Below, piece by piece: positions 1 through 9,758 of a stretch of 64,000 nt of DNA. A program made the position numbers and the translations under genes. A model generated the notes under the pieces. It saw nothing but the letters and a program-made list of their open reading frames with translations, made no database searches and had not been told where the DNA came from. Each line of letters begins with the position of its first letter. The stretch's first letter is position 1. The stretch is from CAVVAL01 sp963740215 (lineage in GTDB: Bacteria; Actinomycetota; Actinomycetes; Mycobacteriales; Cryptosporangiaceae): NCBI GenBank assembly GCA_963740215.1, contig CAVUDJ010000019.1, positions 1,178,001 to 1,242,000 on the forward strand. Direction: 5' to 3'.

Positions 1-1
1 A

Positions 2-523
2 ATCCGGCCGCGAGACAGGATGCTCGTTCTGCAACTCCTGCTGTGGCCCGACGAGGTGCGCGAGCCACGGTTCCCCGTTCTCGACGACGACGTGCTGCTA
101 CGGCCACAGGAGCTGCGGATGGCCGAGTCGTACGTCGAGACCCTGACCGGCGAGATCGACCAGATGGAGACGGTCGATCACTACCGGGTGGCACTCGAGC
201 AGCTGGTCGAGGCGAAGGCGGCGGGCCGCGAGGTAGAGCAACCGTCGCCGGCGGAGCCCGTCAGCGCGGCCGTCGACCTCATGGACGCCCTGCGGCGCAG
301 CGTTGAGGAGGCTAAGCGCAGCCGTGGCGGTAGTGCACGGCCCGCCAAGGCGCAGGCCAAGCGCGCCGCGGCGGGGTCGGCGACGCCGAAGCAAGCTGTG
401 GCCAAGAGGACGGGCGTCGCGCGGCAGGCGGTAGCCAAGAAGGCGGTGGCGAAAAAGGACGCCAAGAAGACGACCGCTAAGAAGACGCCACGCCGATCCG
501 GATCTACGGCTTCACCTCGCTGA
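2..523 (+). CDS. ku: DNA end-binding protein Ku, C-terminal part (5' end outside window)
   Basis: This is the C-terminal portion of prokaryotic Ku, the ring-shaped homodimer that holds double-strand break ends and recruits LigD for non-homologous end joining. The block LVLQLLLWPDEVREPRFPVL followed by PQELRMAESYVETL is the typical C-terminal part of the Ku core. It is followed by a long basic tail with repeated AVAKK/AKKTTAKK motifs (positions about 400-500), the lysine-rich extension known from actinomycete Ku proteins that binds DNA. The frame is open to the left edge, so the start codon and most of the beta-barrel lie upstream. Identification is by conserved text only. Confidence 0.9.
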   Translation: MRPRDRMLVLQLLLWPDEVREPRFPVLDDDVLLRPQELRMAESYVETLTGEIDQMETVDHYRVALEQLVEAKAAGREVEQPSPAEPVSAAVDLMDALRRSVEEAKRSRGGSARPAKAQAKRAAAGSATPKQAVAKRTGVARQAVAKKAVAKKDAKKTTAKKTPRRSGSTASPR

Positions 524-602
524 CCTGATCCGCGCCGACGTGGCTGGCATCGTTGCGCGGCCTGTGCGTTCAAGCCGGCGCCGGTCGGGGATGATGATGC
601 GG

Positions 603-1661
603 ATGGGAGCATCCGACTCCGACGAGATCGCCGGCGAGCTCTATCTGGTGCCGCCGGTGCGCTTCGTCGCGGCCAGGGACGAGCTGGTGCGGAAGGCGCG
701 CGCGGCCGGAGACCGGGAGCTGGCCCGTGAGCTGCAGGGCCTGCGCCGGCCGACGCAGAGCGCCTGGCTGGTCAACCTGTTGACGCGCCACGAACGTGCG
801 CCGATGGAGCGCCTGTTCTCACTTGGGCGTGAGCTTCGCCGGGCGCAGACAGGTCTGGACGGGGCGGAGTTACGGCGCCTCTCCGCGCAGCGACAGCAGA
901 TGATCGCCGATCTTCTCGACAGCGCGCGGCGCCGAGCGGCCGACGCCGACATCTGGCCCACCGACGCAGTGTTGTCCGAGGTTGAGGCAACCTTGCGCGC
1001 TGCCCTTGTCGACTTGGCTGCATCGTCGACCGTCATGTCGGGGCGGCTGGTCCGGCCGATGTCCCACAGCGGCTTCGGTCCGATGCCGCACGTGGACGCG
1101 GCACCGCCATTGCAGGCTCCGTCGCCGCCCGCCGAGGCTCCGGCCGAGGGGCAGACCCCAGAGCGTGCCGGGACGCGCGCAGCGGAGCCGGCTGCGATTC
1201 GTGACCAGGAGACTGGCTCTGGGTGGAGCTTCTGGCCCGTGGAGGACGAGCTCGGGCGGCAGCGCGAGCGCGCCGCGACTGAGCGGGCCGCTCGCCAGGG
1301 CACGGCCGCGGCGGCCGAAGCGGAACCTGCGACGGAGGCGCAACAGGGCATTCGCCACGCGGAGGCTGAGCTCGCCGCAGCCGCAACGAGACACTGGCAG
1401 TCGGAGCAGGACCTCGCCGATGCTGAGGGCGCCGCGGAGGCGGCCCGCGACAGGTTGGAGTGGCTCGACAGCCAACGGATGGAGGCGCGTCGCGAGAAGG
1501 TTGCGGCTGACCGCCGCCTGGCCGACGCCATGTCCGCGCAACGGGCAGCGATCCGCGCAGTTTCAGAGGCACGCCGAGAGCTCGAAGCGGTCGAGCGCCG
1601 CCTTGGGTTCCCCGGTGAGCAGCCACCGTCGGGAGAGCCTGCCAGCGAGGAGCCGCCCTAG
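603..1661 (+). CDS. Conserved hypothetical coiled-coil protein downstream of ku
   Basis: A 352-residue protein that I do not recognise as a named family. The N-terminal third (ELYLVPPVRFVAARDELVRKA, then RRPTQSAWLVNLL) resembles conserved actinobacterial hypotheticals often found near DNA repair genes. It is followed by a Pro/Ala-rich linker (about residues 165-225) and a strongly helical, Arg/Glu/Ala-rich C-terminal region (about 240-330) expected to form a coiled coil. There is no signal peptide or membrane segment. Several ATGs lie between 591 and 603; I chose 603 because the conserved text begins there, but 591 or 597 are possible. It lies 79 bp behind ku on the same strand, so co-transcription is likely; a link to end joining is only inferred from position. 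Confidence 0.6.
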   Translation: MGASDSDEIAGELYLVPPVRFVAARDELVRKARAAGDRELARELQGLRRPTQSAWLVNLLTRHERAPMERLFSLGRELRRAQTGLDGAELRRLSAQRQQMIADLLDSARRRAADADIWPTDAVLSEVEATLRAALVDLAASSTVMSGRLVRPMSHSGFGPMPHVDAAPPLQAPSPPAEAPAEGQTPERAGTRAAEPAAIRDQETGSGWSFWPVEDELGRQRERAATERAARQGTAAAAEAEPATEAQQGIRHAEAELAAAATRHWQSEQDLADAEGAAEAARDRLEWLDSQRMEARREKVAADRRLADAMSAQRAAIRAVSEARRELEAVERRLGFPGEQPPSGEPASEEPP

Positions 1662-1705
1662 ACGTACCCGGTGAGGCGCGGCCCCTCGCTCGTTGCGGCT
1701 GGCCT

Positions 1706-2630
1706 TCACCCCGGCGAGTCGAGCCTGCTGCCGTCACGCATCGCGACCGCTTCGGTGGCGATGAAGCGCAGGATCCTCTCGTTGACCAGCTCAGGCGCTT
1801 CCAGCGGCACGCCGTGGCCCACGTCGGGCACGATCTCGGCGCATACCCGCGGGATCAGCTCCTTGACGCGCGCCGATGCGGTGCGCGCTGGGAGCAGCAC
1901 GCTGCGCTCGCCCAGCAGCACGAGCGTCGGGGCCTCGAGCGCCCGCAGTTCGTCGTCGGTGAACGGCCTCGCCGGTGGACGGTTAGGCGTGAACACCAGG
2001 GCGCTAAGCGCACCGGGGCCAGCAGCTCCTTGGGTGACAGCAGCGCGGCATTCGCGAGGCAGTGTGCCAGCCAGGGGCGCAGCCTGCGTGGCGCGCCGAA
2101 CGCAAACAGCCCGGCGACGGTGCTGAAGTAGAACGCGACGCGGACCTTCTGCGGGACCGCCCGAATCCGACGCGGTGATCGTCGCGAGCCGCTCGGGCCC
2201 GTAGATGCACTGGTTCAGCGCCAGCCAGCCGCCGTAGGACGGCCCGATGAGGTGAACACATCGAGGCCGAGCCCCTCGAGGACATCGCCGATCCAGGCGG
2301 GCGTTGTAAACCGAACTGGTACCGCAATGCGCTGCACGCTGCGGTTCGGGGTCGTGATGGTGTGGATCGCATAAAGCGGATGATGTGCTCCCAGCGCCGC
2401 GATCTGCGGGTACCGCATGGACGCGTTCATGCCGTGGCCATGCAGCGGCACGATGGGCGCGCCCGTGTCCGGGCAGAAACGGTGTAGGTGACGGTGCCGA
2501 AACTGGTTTCCACGTCGAGTTCCCGGCGAGGCTGCGGCCACGACCGCATGGCCTCGTCGTAGGCGCACAGGAACTTCTCTGCGCACGGCCTGGCTGGTGA
2601 AGCGAACAACAGCAGATCGGGTAATATCGA
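1706..2630 (-). pseudogene. Alpha/beta hydrolase, broken by several frameshifts
   Basis: Reading the minus strand across all three frames gives an almost complete alpha/beta-hydrolase: FLCAYDEAMRSW, then IVPLHGHGMNASMRYP (oxyanion region), then HLIGPSYGGWLALNQ (nucleophile elbow G-P-S-Y-G), then KVRVAFYFSTVAGLFAFG, and finally LRALEAPTLVLLGERSVLL and DVGHGVPLEAPELVNE (catalytic Asp/His region). At least four changes of frame are needed, at about 2475, 2240, 2130 and 2010. No large segment is missing and the catalytic residues survive, so the damage is recent or is sequence error. It is divergent from a TetR gene that is broken in the same way. No clear start codon is visible; the N-terminal boundary is approximate. 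Confidence 0.75.
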
Positions 2631-2650
2631 ACTCCTGTCCCCGTCGATTT

Positions 2651-2670
2651 GATGATACGTTTGTATCATC
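2651..2670. promoter_or_regulatory. Perfect palindromic operator between divergent hydrolase and TetR genes
   Basis: GATGATAC-GTTT-GTATCATC is a perfect 8-bp inverted repeat with a 4-bp spacer. It sits in the short gap between the divergent hydrolase and tetR genes, the standard place for a TetR-family operator, and 30 bp upstream of the tetR start. The inference is autorepression and repression of the hydrolase. The operator is intact while both genes carry frameshifts. Confidence 0.6.
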
Positions 2671-2699
2671 GAAACTCATCGACACGAAAGGGAGAAACC

Positions 2700-3307
2700 A
2701 TGCCGAAACCGCGAACCACGACCGGCGACGGGCACACATCGCCGACGCGCTGCTCCGGATCGCGGGGACCCATGACCTCACACCGTCACCATGCATTCAG
2801 TCGCCGCCGAGGCGGCTGTGTCCGTGCGGCTCGTGCAGTACTACTTCGAGTCCAAGGAGCAACTACTGCACTTCACACTCGGCCATCTCGCGCGCCTGAT
2901 GGGCGAAAGGGTCACGGCTCGGCTGTCCGCTGTCGACCACCCGCCGACACCGCGCGACGTCCTCGACGCTGTGCTGACCGAGGCCCTACCCACCGACGGA
3001 GAGAGCCGCACGTTCCACCTCGTCTATACCGCCTACGCCGCTCTGGCCGTCACCGACGCCGCGCTCGCCGCCCAATCCTTCCTCGACGCGCCCCAATGCG
3101 ATGGAAGCCTTCCTCCTCGACCGCCTGCGCGAAGCCCAGGAATCCGGCGACATGGCGCCGCACCTCGACGCTCGCACCGAGGTCATCAGCCTGCTGGCAC
3201 TGTCCGCCGGGCTCGGCACCAGCGTCCTCCTCGGCCAACGCCCGACCCGCGACGCCCTAGCGGTCCTGCGCTACCACCTCGACAGGATCCTGCCGGGGCC
3301 CGCCTGA
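2700..3307 (+). pseudogene. TetR family transcriptional regulator, frameshifted
   Basis: The pieces MPKPRTT (frame of 2700), RRAHIADALLRIAGTHDLT, then MHSVAAEAAVSVRLVQYYFE and KEQLLHFTLGHLARLMGERV, and finally MEAFLLDRLREAQESGDMAP through GLGTSVLLGQ make a complete TetR protein of about 200 residues: N-terminal helix-turn-helix with the usual VSVRLVQYYFESKEQLL end of the DNA-binding domain, then a ligand-binding core. Frame changes occur near 2730, 2780 and 3095. A good ribosome site (AAGGGAGAAACC) precedes 2700. It presumably bound the palindrome at 2651-2670 and controlled the divergent hydrolase. Confidence 0.75.
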
Positions 3308-3439
3308 CGCGATGCTGAGCCGCTATCGTGAGCAGGCAGATGCACCCGGGTGGAGAGGCGCTGCGACGGACCACGGTTCGCCACGCTCCACCCGGCCCTC
3401 GATCGCGGAAAGGGCGCCTTCTCACGGAGGAGGCGGCTC

Positions 3440-4153
3440 GTGGCTGACGGCGTGCTGGTGGGACGGGTGGCAGCGGTGCTGCGCTATCCGGTCAAGTCGA
3501 TGGCTGCCGAGCCCGTCGAGGACGTCGACGTGTCATGGCATGGCCTGTCCGGAGATCGACGGTGGGCATTCGTGCGACCGGACCTGCCGCGCAGCGGCTT
3601 TCCCTGGTTGACACTGCGGCAACGCAACGACCTCAACGACTATCACCCTTGCTGGACGGAGCCCGCACGCCCGGACGCGTCCGGGGTCATCGTCCGTACG
3701 CCCGCCGGTACTCGATTCGATGTCACTGCACCGGCTCTCGCGGCTGAGATCGGTGAAGGCGTGCGGGTGATGAAGCTAGACCGGGGGACGTTCGACACCA
3801 TGCCGCTGTCGCTGGTCACCACGCGCACCGTCGAGGGTCTCGGCGCGCTGCTGGGCACCGATCTGAACGTCCTGCGTTTCCGGCCGAATCTGGTGGTCGA
3901 GGCGTTCGGCGCGGCGGCGTTCCCCGAGGACGAGTGGGTCGGACGGGCCCTGACGGTCGGCACCACGTGGATGCGGATCGACCGGCGCGACAAACGGTGC
4001 GTTGTCGTCAACATCGACCCGATCACCGGCCGGCGCGATCCAACGGTGCTGAGCGCCATCGCCGCCCACCGAGAGGCATGCCTAGGCGTGTACGGATCGA
4101 CGATTCGCCCCGGGCGCGTGGCGGTCGGCGATGCCGTGGTTCTGCAGCCATGA
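3440..4153 (+). CDS. MOSC domain-containing protein
   Basis: A 237-residue MOSC protein, the family of the molybdenum cofactor sulfurase C-terminal domain that carries sulfur on a conserved cysteine. The N-terminal beta-barrel part is seen in VAAVLRYPVKSMAAEPVEDV and LSGDRRWAFV (residues about 8-45); the MOSC core follows with NVLRFRPNLVVEAFGAAAFP, ALTVGTTWMRI and the conserved cysteine in DKRCVVVNIDP (about residue 190). The GTG at 3440 is preceded by GGAGGAGG at a good distance, so I prefer it to in-frame codons from 3350. It is the only intact gene between 1.7 and 6.1 kb. Substrate unknown. Confidence 0.85.
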   Translation: MADGVLVGRVAAVLRYPVKSMAAEPVEDVDVSWHGLSGDRRWAFVRPDLPRSGFPWLTLRQRNDLNDYHPCWTEPARPDASGVIVRTPAGTRFDVTAPALAAEIGEGVRVMKLDRGTFDTMPLSLVTTRTVEGLGALLGTDLNVLRFRPNLVVEAFGAAAFPEDEWVGRALTVGTTWMRIDRRDKRCVVVNIDPITGRRDPTVLSAIAAHREACLGVYGSTIRPGRVAVGDAVVLQP

Positions 4154-4193
4154 AGGATCCCCCGGACGCGCGACCGCTCCCGCCATGTCATGA

Positions 4194-4213
4194 CTTAGGC
4201 CGCTTTGCCTAAG
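4194..4213. promoter_or_regulatory. Short inverted repeat upstream of the FAD dehydrogenase
   Basis: CTTAGGC-CGCTTT-GCCTAAG is a perfect 7-bp inverted repeat in the 100-bp gap between the MOSC gene and the FAD dehydrogenase, about 40 bp before the dehydrogenase start. It could be an operator in the promoter or a weak terminator of the MOSC gene; no T-run follows. Confidence 0.35.
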
Positions 4214-4253
4214 CTGTGCACGACCGGTCGGCCTCGTTTCGAAGGGACTCGCC

Positions 4254-6084
4254 ATGCCCCCGCATCAGGACGGCTCTGCCGGCACCCCGCAGGTTCCGCC
4301 GGTGCCCCCGCGGAGCGGCTTCAGCCGCCGGCAGGTACTTCGCGGCGCGGCCGCGGCCGGAGCCGGGGTCGTGCTCTCCTCGGGCCTGCTGAACCGCATC
4401 GAGGCCTCCGCGGGTGCGCTGGCGGTGGAGGAGTACGACGTCGTCGTGGTCGGCTCCGGCGCCGCCGGGATGACCGCCGCGCTGGCGGCGGCCAACCGGG
4501 GCTTGCGGTGTGTGGTGGTCGAGAAGGCGCCGACGTTCGGCGGCTCGGCGGCCCGGTCCGGAGCGGGGATCTGGGCGCCGTGCAACGAGGTGATCCTCGC
4601 CGCCGGGGTGCCGGACACCCCGGCGAAGGCGGCCACCTACCTCGCGCGCGTGGTCGGTGGCGCCGTGCCGGCCGACCGGCAGGCGGCCTTCCTCGCCAAC
4701 GCCCCCGCCATGATCTCGTTCGTGATGCGGAACAGCCCGCTGCGGTTCCGCTGGATGGAGGGCTATCCGGACTACTACCCCGAGCTGCCCGGCGGGATGC
4801 CGAACGGGCGTTCCATCGAGCCGGATCTGCTGGACGGCAACGTTCTCGGCGCGGAGCTCGCCCACCTGAACCCGCCCTACATGGCCGCTCCCGGCGGCCT
4901 GGCCGTGCTCGAGCGCCGACTACAAGTGGCTCGTTCTGGCCGCGGTCAACGCGAGGGGCGCGGCCGTCGCGGCCAAGGTGGCGGCCCGGCACGCGGCGGC
5001 CGTGCTGGCCGGCAAGAAGCCGCTCGCCATGGGCCAGGCCCTGGCCGCCGGGCTGCGCGCCGGGCTGCTCGACGCCGGGGTGCCGGTGTGGCGGAACACC
5101 CCGCTCCTCGACCTGCAGTTCGACAGCGGCGGCCGGGTCACCGGGGTGCTGGTGTCGCGGAACGGCGCCCACGTACTGCGTCAAGGCCACCCGCGGGGTC
5201 ATCGTCGGCACGGGCGGCTTCGAGCACAACGCCGGCATGCGTGCCGAGTTCCAGCGGCAGCCGATCGGCACCGACTGGACGGTCGGCGCCAAGGAGAACA
5301 CCGGCGACGGGATCGCGGCGGGTCAGCGGGCCGGTGCGGCGCTGGACCTGATGGACGACGCCTGGTGGGGTCCGACGATCCCGCTGCCCGACCAGCCGTA
5401 GTTCTGCCTGGCCGAGCGCACCCTGCCCGGCAGCATCCTCGTCGACGGCACCGGCCGCAGGTTCGTCAACGAGGCGGCGCCGTACCGCGACGTCGTCAAC
5501 GCGATGTACGACCGCAACGCGACGGAACCCGCCATCCCGGCCTGGCTGATCGTCGACCAGCACTACCGCAACCGCTACCTGTTCCGGGACGTCGCGCCGC
5601 TGCTGCCGCTGCCCGACGCGTGGTACCGCGAGCGGCGCCGTGTTCAAGGCCCCGACGCTCGGCGGCGCTGGCGGCGAAGATCGGCGTCCCGCCGCAGGCT
5701 CTGTGCGACACCGTCACCCGCTTCAACGGCTTCGCGCGGACCGGCCAGGACCTCGACTTCCACCGCGGCGACAGCGCCTACGACCACTACTACACCGACC
5801 CGGCCGTCATGCCCAACTCCTGCCTCGCGCCACTGTGGCTGCCGCCCTTCTACGCCTTCAAGATCGTCCCCGGTGACCTCGGCACCAAGGGCGGCCTGCG
5901 CACCGACGCCCGAGCCCGGGTGCTGCGGCCGGACGGCTCGGTCATCCCCGGCCTGTACGCGGCCGGCAACGCCAGCGGCGCCGTCATGGGGCACAGCTAC
6001 GCGGGCGCGGGCTCGACCATCGGCCCGGCGATGACGTTCGGCTACGTGGCCGCGAACGACCTCGCCGACGCACCTCCTGCTTGA
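4254..6084 (+). pseudogene. TAT-exported FAD-dependent dehydrogenase (3-ketosteroid dehydrogenase-like), frameshifted
   Basis: The N-terminus has a twin-arginine signal (SRRQVLRGAAAAGAGVVLSS) followed by the FAD-binding motif VVVGSGAAGMTAALAAANRG, as in the fumarate reductase/3-ketosteroid-1-dehydrogenase family; the C-terminus has the matching GLYAAGNASGAVMGHSYAGA motif. To read it through one must shift frame near 4915, 5168, 5637 and 5665, each time as if one base were inserted, and pass an in-frame TAG at 5399. With these corrections the protein is about 605 residues, the usual length. AGGGACT before 4254 is a good ribosome site. The gene oxidises an unknown, possibly steroid-like, substrate; no other steroid genes are nearby. 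Confidence 0.8.
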
Positions 6085-6097
6085 GCCGCCGACTTCG

Positions 6098-7093
6098 CTA
6101 TGTGGCTGAGTGACCGCGGACGGCGGGGATCACCACATCGCCGAGGAGCTTGAGGCTCTCCCACGAGACCTCCACGGGCAGGCCGCCGCACAGTGGATGG
6201 CTGACGACGAGTTCGACATCGCCGGTGCGGCACCTCTCGACGAGTTCATCTGGAGTCGCGACGACATAGACGCCCGCCTCCCGCATCTCCTCGACGGTCG
6301 TCGAACGGTCCCGGACCAGCGAGGTGAGATCGCCCTGCCACCCGTCATAGGACCGCGCGTCGTACAGCAGGTGGTGACCGAACTGTTCCCAGAAGGCGTC
6401 GACGTCCTTCACGCAGAAGACCGTCCCGGGACCTTCGGGGGGCTGGAGCACACATCCCGGTTCACGGCCCGCCGCCCGGCACTCCTCGGCGTAGCGGTCC
6501 GCGAGGGCGGTGTCGGGAACCTGGGGGTAGAAGTCGAGGCCGAGCCTGGCTGCCCGGCGGGCCGCGGCCGGCGAGCCACCGCCGTAGAAGACCATCGGGC
6601 GAGGCTTGCTGTACGGGGTGGGGGTGACGCGTACGGTCCTGCCCTGGTAGTCGAACGGCTCTCCACGCCAGGCGGCGAGAACCGCCTGCAGCGTCTCCTC
6701 CATCCGCCGGCCGCGCCGGGACCAGTCCAGGCCGAGCAGGGCATACTCCTCCGGCCGGTAGCCGAGACCGAACACGTACGCCACCCGCCCGCGGCTGAGG
6801 TGATCGAGCACGGCGATGTCCTCGGCCAGCCGGATGGGGTCGTACAACGGGGCCAGCAGCGCGGCCACCGTGATCGGTATCCGGGAGGTGACGGTGGCGA
6901 ACGCGGTCGCGACCAGCAAGGGAGCGGGCAGGTAGCCGTCGTCGACCCCGTGGTGCTCGGACAAGGCAAGCGTGTCGAAACCGGCGGCGTCACAGTAGGT
7001 GGCCTGGGCGACCGCGGCCGCGTACACGTCTTCGCGCGTGGTCGTACTGATCGACGGACAGCGTAGGTCGTAGCGCGCGGCGAACACGGTCAT
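6098..7093 (-). CDS. LLM class flavin-dependent oxidoreductase
   Basis: A 331-residue bacterial luciferase-like TIM-barrel oxidoreductase. Family features are AGFDTLALSEHHGVDDGYLP near residue 40, SRIPITVAALLAPLYDPIRL, LDHLSRGRVAYVFGLGYRPE and the nucleotide-binding stretch PRPMVFYGGGSPAAARRAAR. Actinomycete members normally use F420 or FMN; the sequence does not decide which. GAGGTG lies 5 bp before the ATG at 7093. It converges with the FAD dehydrogenase (13-bp gap) and is divergent from the PNPOx-like gene, another family that often uses F420. Substrate unknown. Confidence 0.88.
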   Translation of the reverse strand: MTVFAARYDLRCPSISTTTREDVYAAAVAQATYCDAAGFDTLALSEHHGVDDGYLPAPLLVATAFATVTSRIPITVAALLAPLYDPIRLAEDIAVLDHLSRGRVAYVFGLGYRPEEYALLGLDWSRRGRRMEETLQAVLAAWRGEPFDYQGRTVRVTPTPYSKPRPMVFYGGGSPAAARRAARLGLDFYPQVPDTALADRYAEECRAAGREPGCVLQPPEGPGTVFCVKDVDAFWEQFGHHLLYDARSYDGWQGDLTSLVRDRSTTVEEMREAGVYVVATPDELVERCRTGDVELVVSHPLCGGLPVEVSWESLKLLGDVVIPAVRGHSAT

Positions 7094-7316
7094 GACGCAC
7101 CTCGTTCCTGGCCGGGCCCGGCAGCTCCGCGTCGGGGCGCCCGAAATGTGGTCCTACCGGGGCATACCGTAGCAGCGGCGGGCGCCGAACCGGCCCGTTC
7201 CACCACTTCCGGCCGGGATCTGATCGCCGCCGTCGAATCGCGCCATCCCGCCGGGCTAACACGCCAGCCCGCCGGGCCAGGAAGCAGGAAGATGAGTCAC
7301 GGAGGAGGTAACGGTC

Positions 7317-7778
7317 ATGGTGGCATGGCGCCAGATCGAGCAGGACGCGCCGCAGTTCGCGGCGCGGGTGCGTGAGCGTTTCGATGCGGGCACCAACAAG
7401 ACCATCGCTACCTTGCGCAGCGATGGTGCGCCCCGGATCAGCGGCTCCGAACTCAAGTTCGCCGACGGTGAGGCGACGCTCGGCATGATGGGCGGCTCGA
7501 TGAAGCTCCACGACGTGCGCCGCGACCCACGCATCGCGGTACACAGCCCGACGCTCGAGCCACCGCCTGGCGACCCGAGCGCCTGGCTCGGCGACGCGAA
7601 GTTGGCTGGAACCGTCGTGGAGACCGGACCGGTAACCGACGCCCCCGGTGAGGACGGCACACACTTCAGGATCGATATCACCGAGGTGGCACTGACGTAC
7701 GTGGGCACTCCCGCAGACCACCTGGTGATCGAGTCCTGGCACCCCGGACGGGGCTTCGAGCGCCGGACCCGCAAGTGA
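7317..7778 (+). CDS. Pyridoxamine 5'-phosphate oxidase-like (FMN/F420 split-barrel) protein
   Basis: A 153-residue split-barrel flavin- or F420-binding protein. KTIATLRSDGAPRISGSELK is the usual first strand pair, followed by GGSMKLHDVRRDPRIAVHSP, the phosphate-binding helix region, and a C-terminal HLVIESWHPGRGFER. GGAGGAGG just before the ATG fixes the start. Such proteins reduce or bind small aromatic substrates; true PNP oxidase activity is unlikely from length alone. The 220-bp divergent gap with the LLM oxidoreductase holds both promoters. Confidence 0.85.
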   Translation: MVAWRQIEQDAPQFAARVRERFDAGTNKTIATLRSDGAPRISGSELKFADGEATLGMMGGSMKLHDVRRDPRIAVHSPTLEPPPGDPSAWLGDAKLAGTVVETGPVTDAPGEDGTHFRIDITEVALTYVGTPADHLVIESWHPGRGFERRTRK

Positions 7779-7799
7779 CAGCTCGGTGGACCGCTGGTT

Positions 7800-8359
7800 T
7801 CACCACGGCAGTCCGCGCAGATCGACCAGCCCGCCGGCCACTCGGTGAGGGGGCGCCGGCCGGCCATGACCAGGGCAGGCCAGACTCCCTCCCGCACCGT
7901 CCGTTCGTCGCCAGGGTCGAGGTGCCGGACCACGTTGGGCACTGGGGTCCAGCCCGCGCTGCGGTAGAAGCCGAGTACCTGTTCGCCGCACTGTACGAAC
8001 CCGAAGTCGCCCGCGAACTCGGTGTGCAGCCGCCCCCGGAACTCGTCCATCAGCGCCGCGCCCAGTCCACGGCCCTGCAGTTCGGGCGATACACCGACCT
8101 CGCCGATGCCCGCGACGAGCACCTCCGTCCCGCCCACGTCGACCAGCCGACGCTCCACGGCGAGATGTGCGACCGGCCGTCCCATGCTGTCGGCGAGCCA
8201 CAACCGGGCCTCCTTGCGAGCCCAAGCCCAGGATCGACCGATGAACACATCGGGCTGCTCCGGGAATGCCGCTGTCAGAAGCTCCGACAGCGCCGCATGG
8301 TCCGGCTCGGTCAGCGCGGTCTCCCAGCGGACAGTCGCAGTCAACCCGTTCGCCGCCAT
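7800..8359 (-). pseudogene. GNAT family N-acetyltransferase, frameshifted near its 3' end
   Basis: From ATG 8359 the minus strand encodes a GNAT/NodA-like acetyltransferase with the acetyl-CoA motif VSPELQGRGLGAALMDEFRG (about residues 90-110) and GEQVLGFYRSAGWTPV. The family normally ends in DLRGLPW; here that text (GLVDLRGLPW, stop at 7800) lies in the next frame, after LTEWPAG. A single base is missing near 7828, and without it the frame runs on for 540 bp antisense to the PNPOx gene. The acetyltransferase core is complete, so the protein may be functional if the indel is an assembly error. Confidence 0.75.
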
Positions 8360-8603
8360 GCACCGAACCTAGGTGAGGTCGAGTGCCGTCACCACCGGAC
8401 GGAGGTCCGTCGTCTCGTCGCTGCGTCGAGCGTGCCTGCGGCGCGTAGGCTGTGGGTTATCCGGACATGACGACATTTCCGTTCCTGTCACCGAGCAAAC
8501 GCCGGAACCCGGCAAACTGGCCCATCAGCGAGCGCCGCACTTCTCGTGCGCGGTCACCGCCGCTGATGCCCCATCGGGCCGCGCATCAACCAGAGGGGCC
8601 GCC

Positions 8604-9747
8604 GTGAAACAGCTCAGTCTCGGGATCATGTCGCGCTCGAACAAGGAGAACGAGCGCAGGCTGCCGATCCACCCGCGGCACTTCGAGCGTATCGACGCCG
8701 ATCTTCGGACTCGCATCTTCCTCGAACACGGTTACGGAGAGCGCTTCGGAGTCGCCGACGAGGAGTTGGCGCCCATCGTCGCGGGGCTGCGTACCCGCGA
8801 GCAGTTGATCGCGGCCTGCGACGTCATCCTGCTCCCGAAACCACTGGCAGGGGACGTCGCCGAGCTGCGCGAGGGACAGGTCCTGTGGGGATGGCCGCAC
8901 TGCGTCCAGGACGAGAAGCTCACCCAGCTGGCCATAGACCGGCGGCTGACGCTGATCGCTTTCGAAGCGATGAACCACTGGACCACCGACGGCTCGTTCG
9001 GCCTGCACGTCTTTCACAAGAACAACGAGCTCGCTGGCTACTGCTCCGTCTTGCATGCTCTAGAGCTCAGCGGAACGACGGGCGACTACGGCCGTCGACT
9101 GCGAGCAGCCGTGATCGGCTTCGGAGCGACGGCGCGTGGCGCGGTAACAGCCTTGAACGCACACGGGATCCACGACGTCGACATCCTCACCAATCGTGGC
9201 GTCGCCGCTGTCGCCTCACCGATCCATTCCGCGCGGATACTGCACTTCGATCACGACGACGCCGACCCCCGCCGTAGTCAGGTCCTCTCCGACAGCGGCC
9301 AGGTACCGCTGGCTGGCTTCCTCGCCGAGCACGACATCATCGTCAACTGCGTGCTGCAGGACACCGCCGCGCCGCTGACGTTTCTCAATGAGGACGATCT
9401 CGCCGTCGGTCCCGCCGGGCACACTCATCATCGACGTCTCCTGCGACGAGGCGATGGGCTTCAGCTGGGCGCGGCCCACGTCCTTCTCGGAACCGATGTT
9501 CGTGGTCGGCAACAACGTCCACTACTACGGCGTGGACCACAGCCCGTCCTACCTGTGGAACTCCGCCACCTGGGAGATCAGCGAGGCCCTGCTGCCCTAC
9601 CTGCGGGCGGTGCTCACCGGACCGCACACGTGGGACACCAACGAGACCATCCGGCGTGCAATCGAGATCCGCGACGGAACCATCCAGAACCCCAGCATCC
9701 TGTCCTTCCAGAACCGCGCACCTGGCCACCCGCACGCCCGTCTGTGA
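8604..9747 (+). pseudogene. N5-(carboxyethyl)ornithine synthase/alanine dehydrogenase-like protein, frameshifted
   Basis: The protein starts at GTG 8604 (AGAGGGG ribosome site) with LSLGIMSRSNKENERRLPIH, the N-terminus of the N5-(carboxyethyl)ornithine synthase branch of the alanine dehydrogenase family. The Rossmann part is AAVIGFGATARGAVTALNAH followed by VDILTNRG. At about 9411 one extra base breaks the frame: EDDLAVGPAG must continue as PPGTLIIDVSCDEAMGFSWA, then NVHYYGVDHSPSYLWNSATW, ending at 9747 (about 380 residues when joined, the usual length). The family reductively couples pyruvate and an amino acid, or oxidises amino acids, with NAD(P)H. The actual substrate is not predictable. 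Confidence 0.8.
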
Positions 9748-9758
9748 CGAACGGCGCG

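Noticed and set aside
7256..7799. Extension of the GNAT protein into the PNPOx gene
   Set aside because: Explained by one missing base near 7828; the true end is at 7800.
9400..9425. Programmed ribosomal frameshift in the carboxyethylornithine-synthase-like gene (and likewise in the CrtI-like gene at 21208 and 21340)
   Set aside because: No slippery heptamer followed by a structured element is evident, and similar single-base breaks occur in many unrelated genes, so indels or errors are the simpler explanation.
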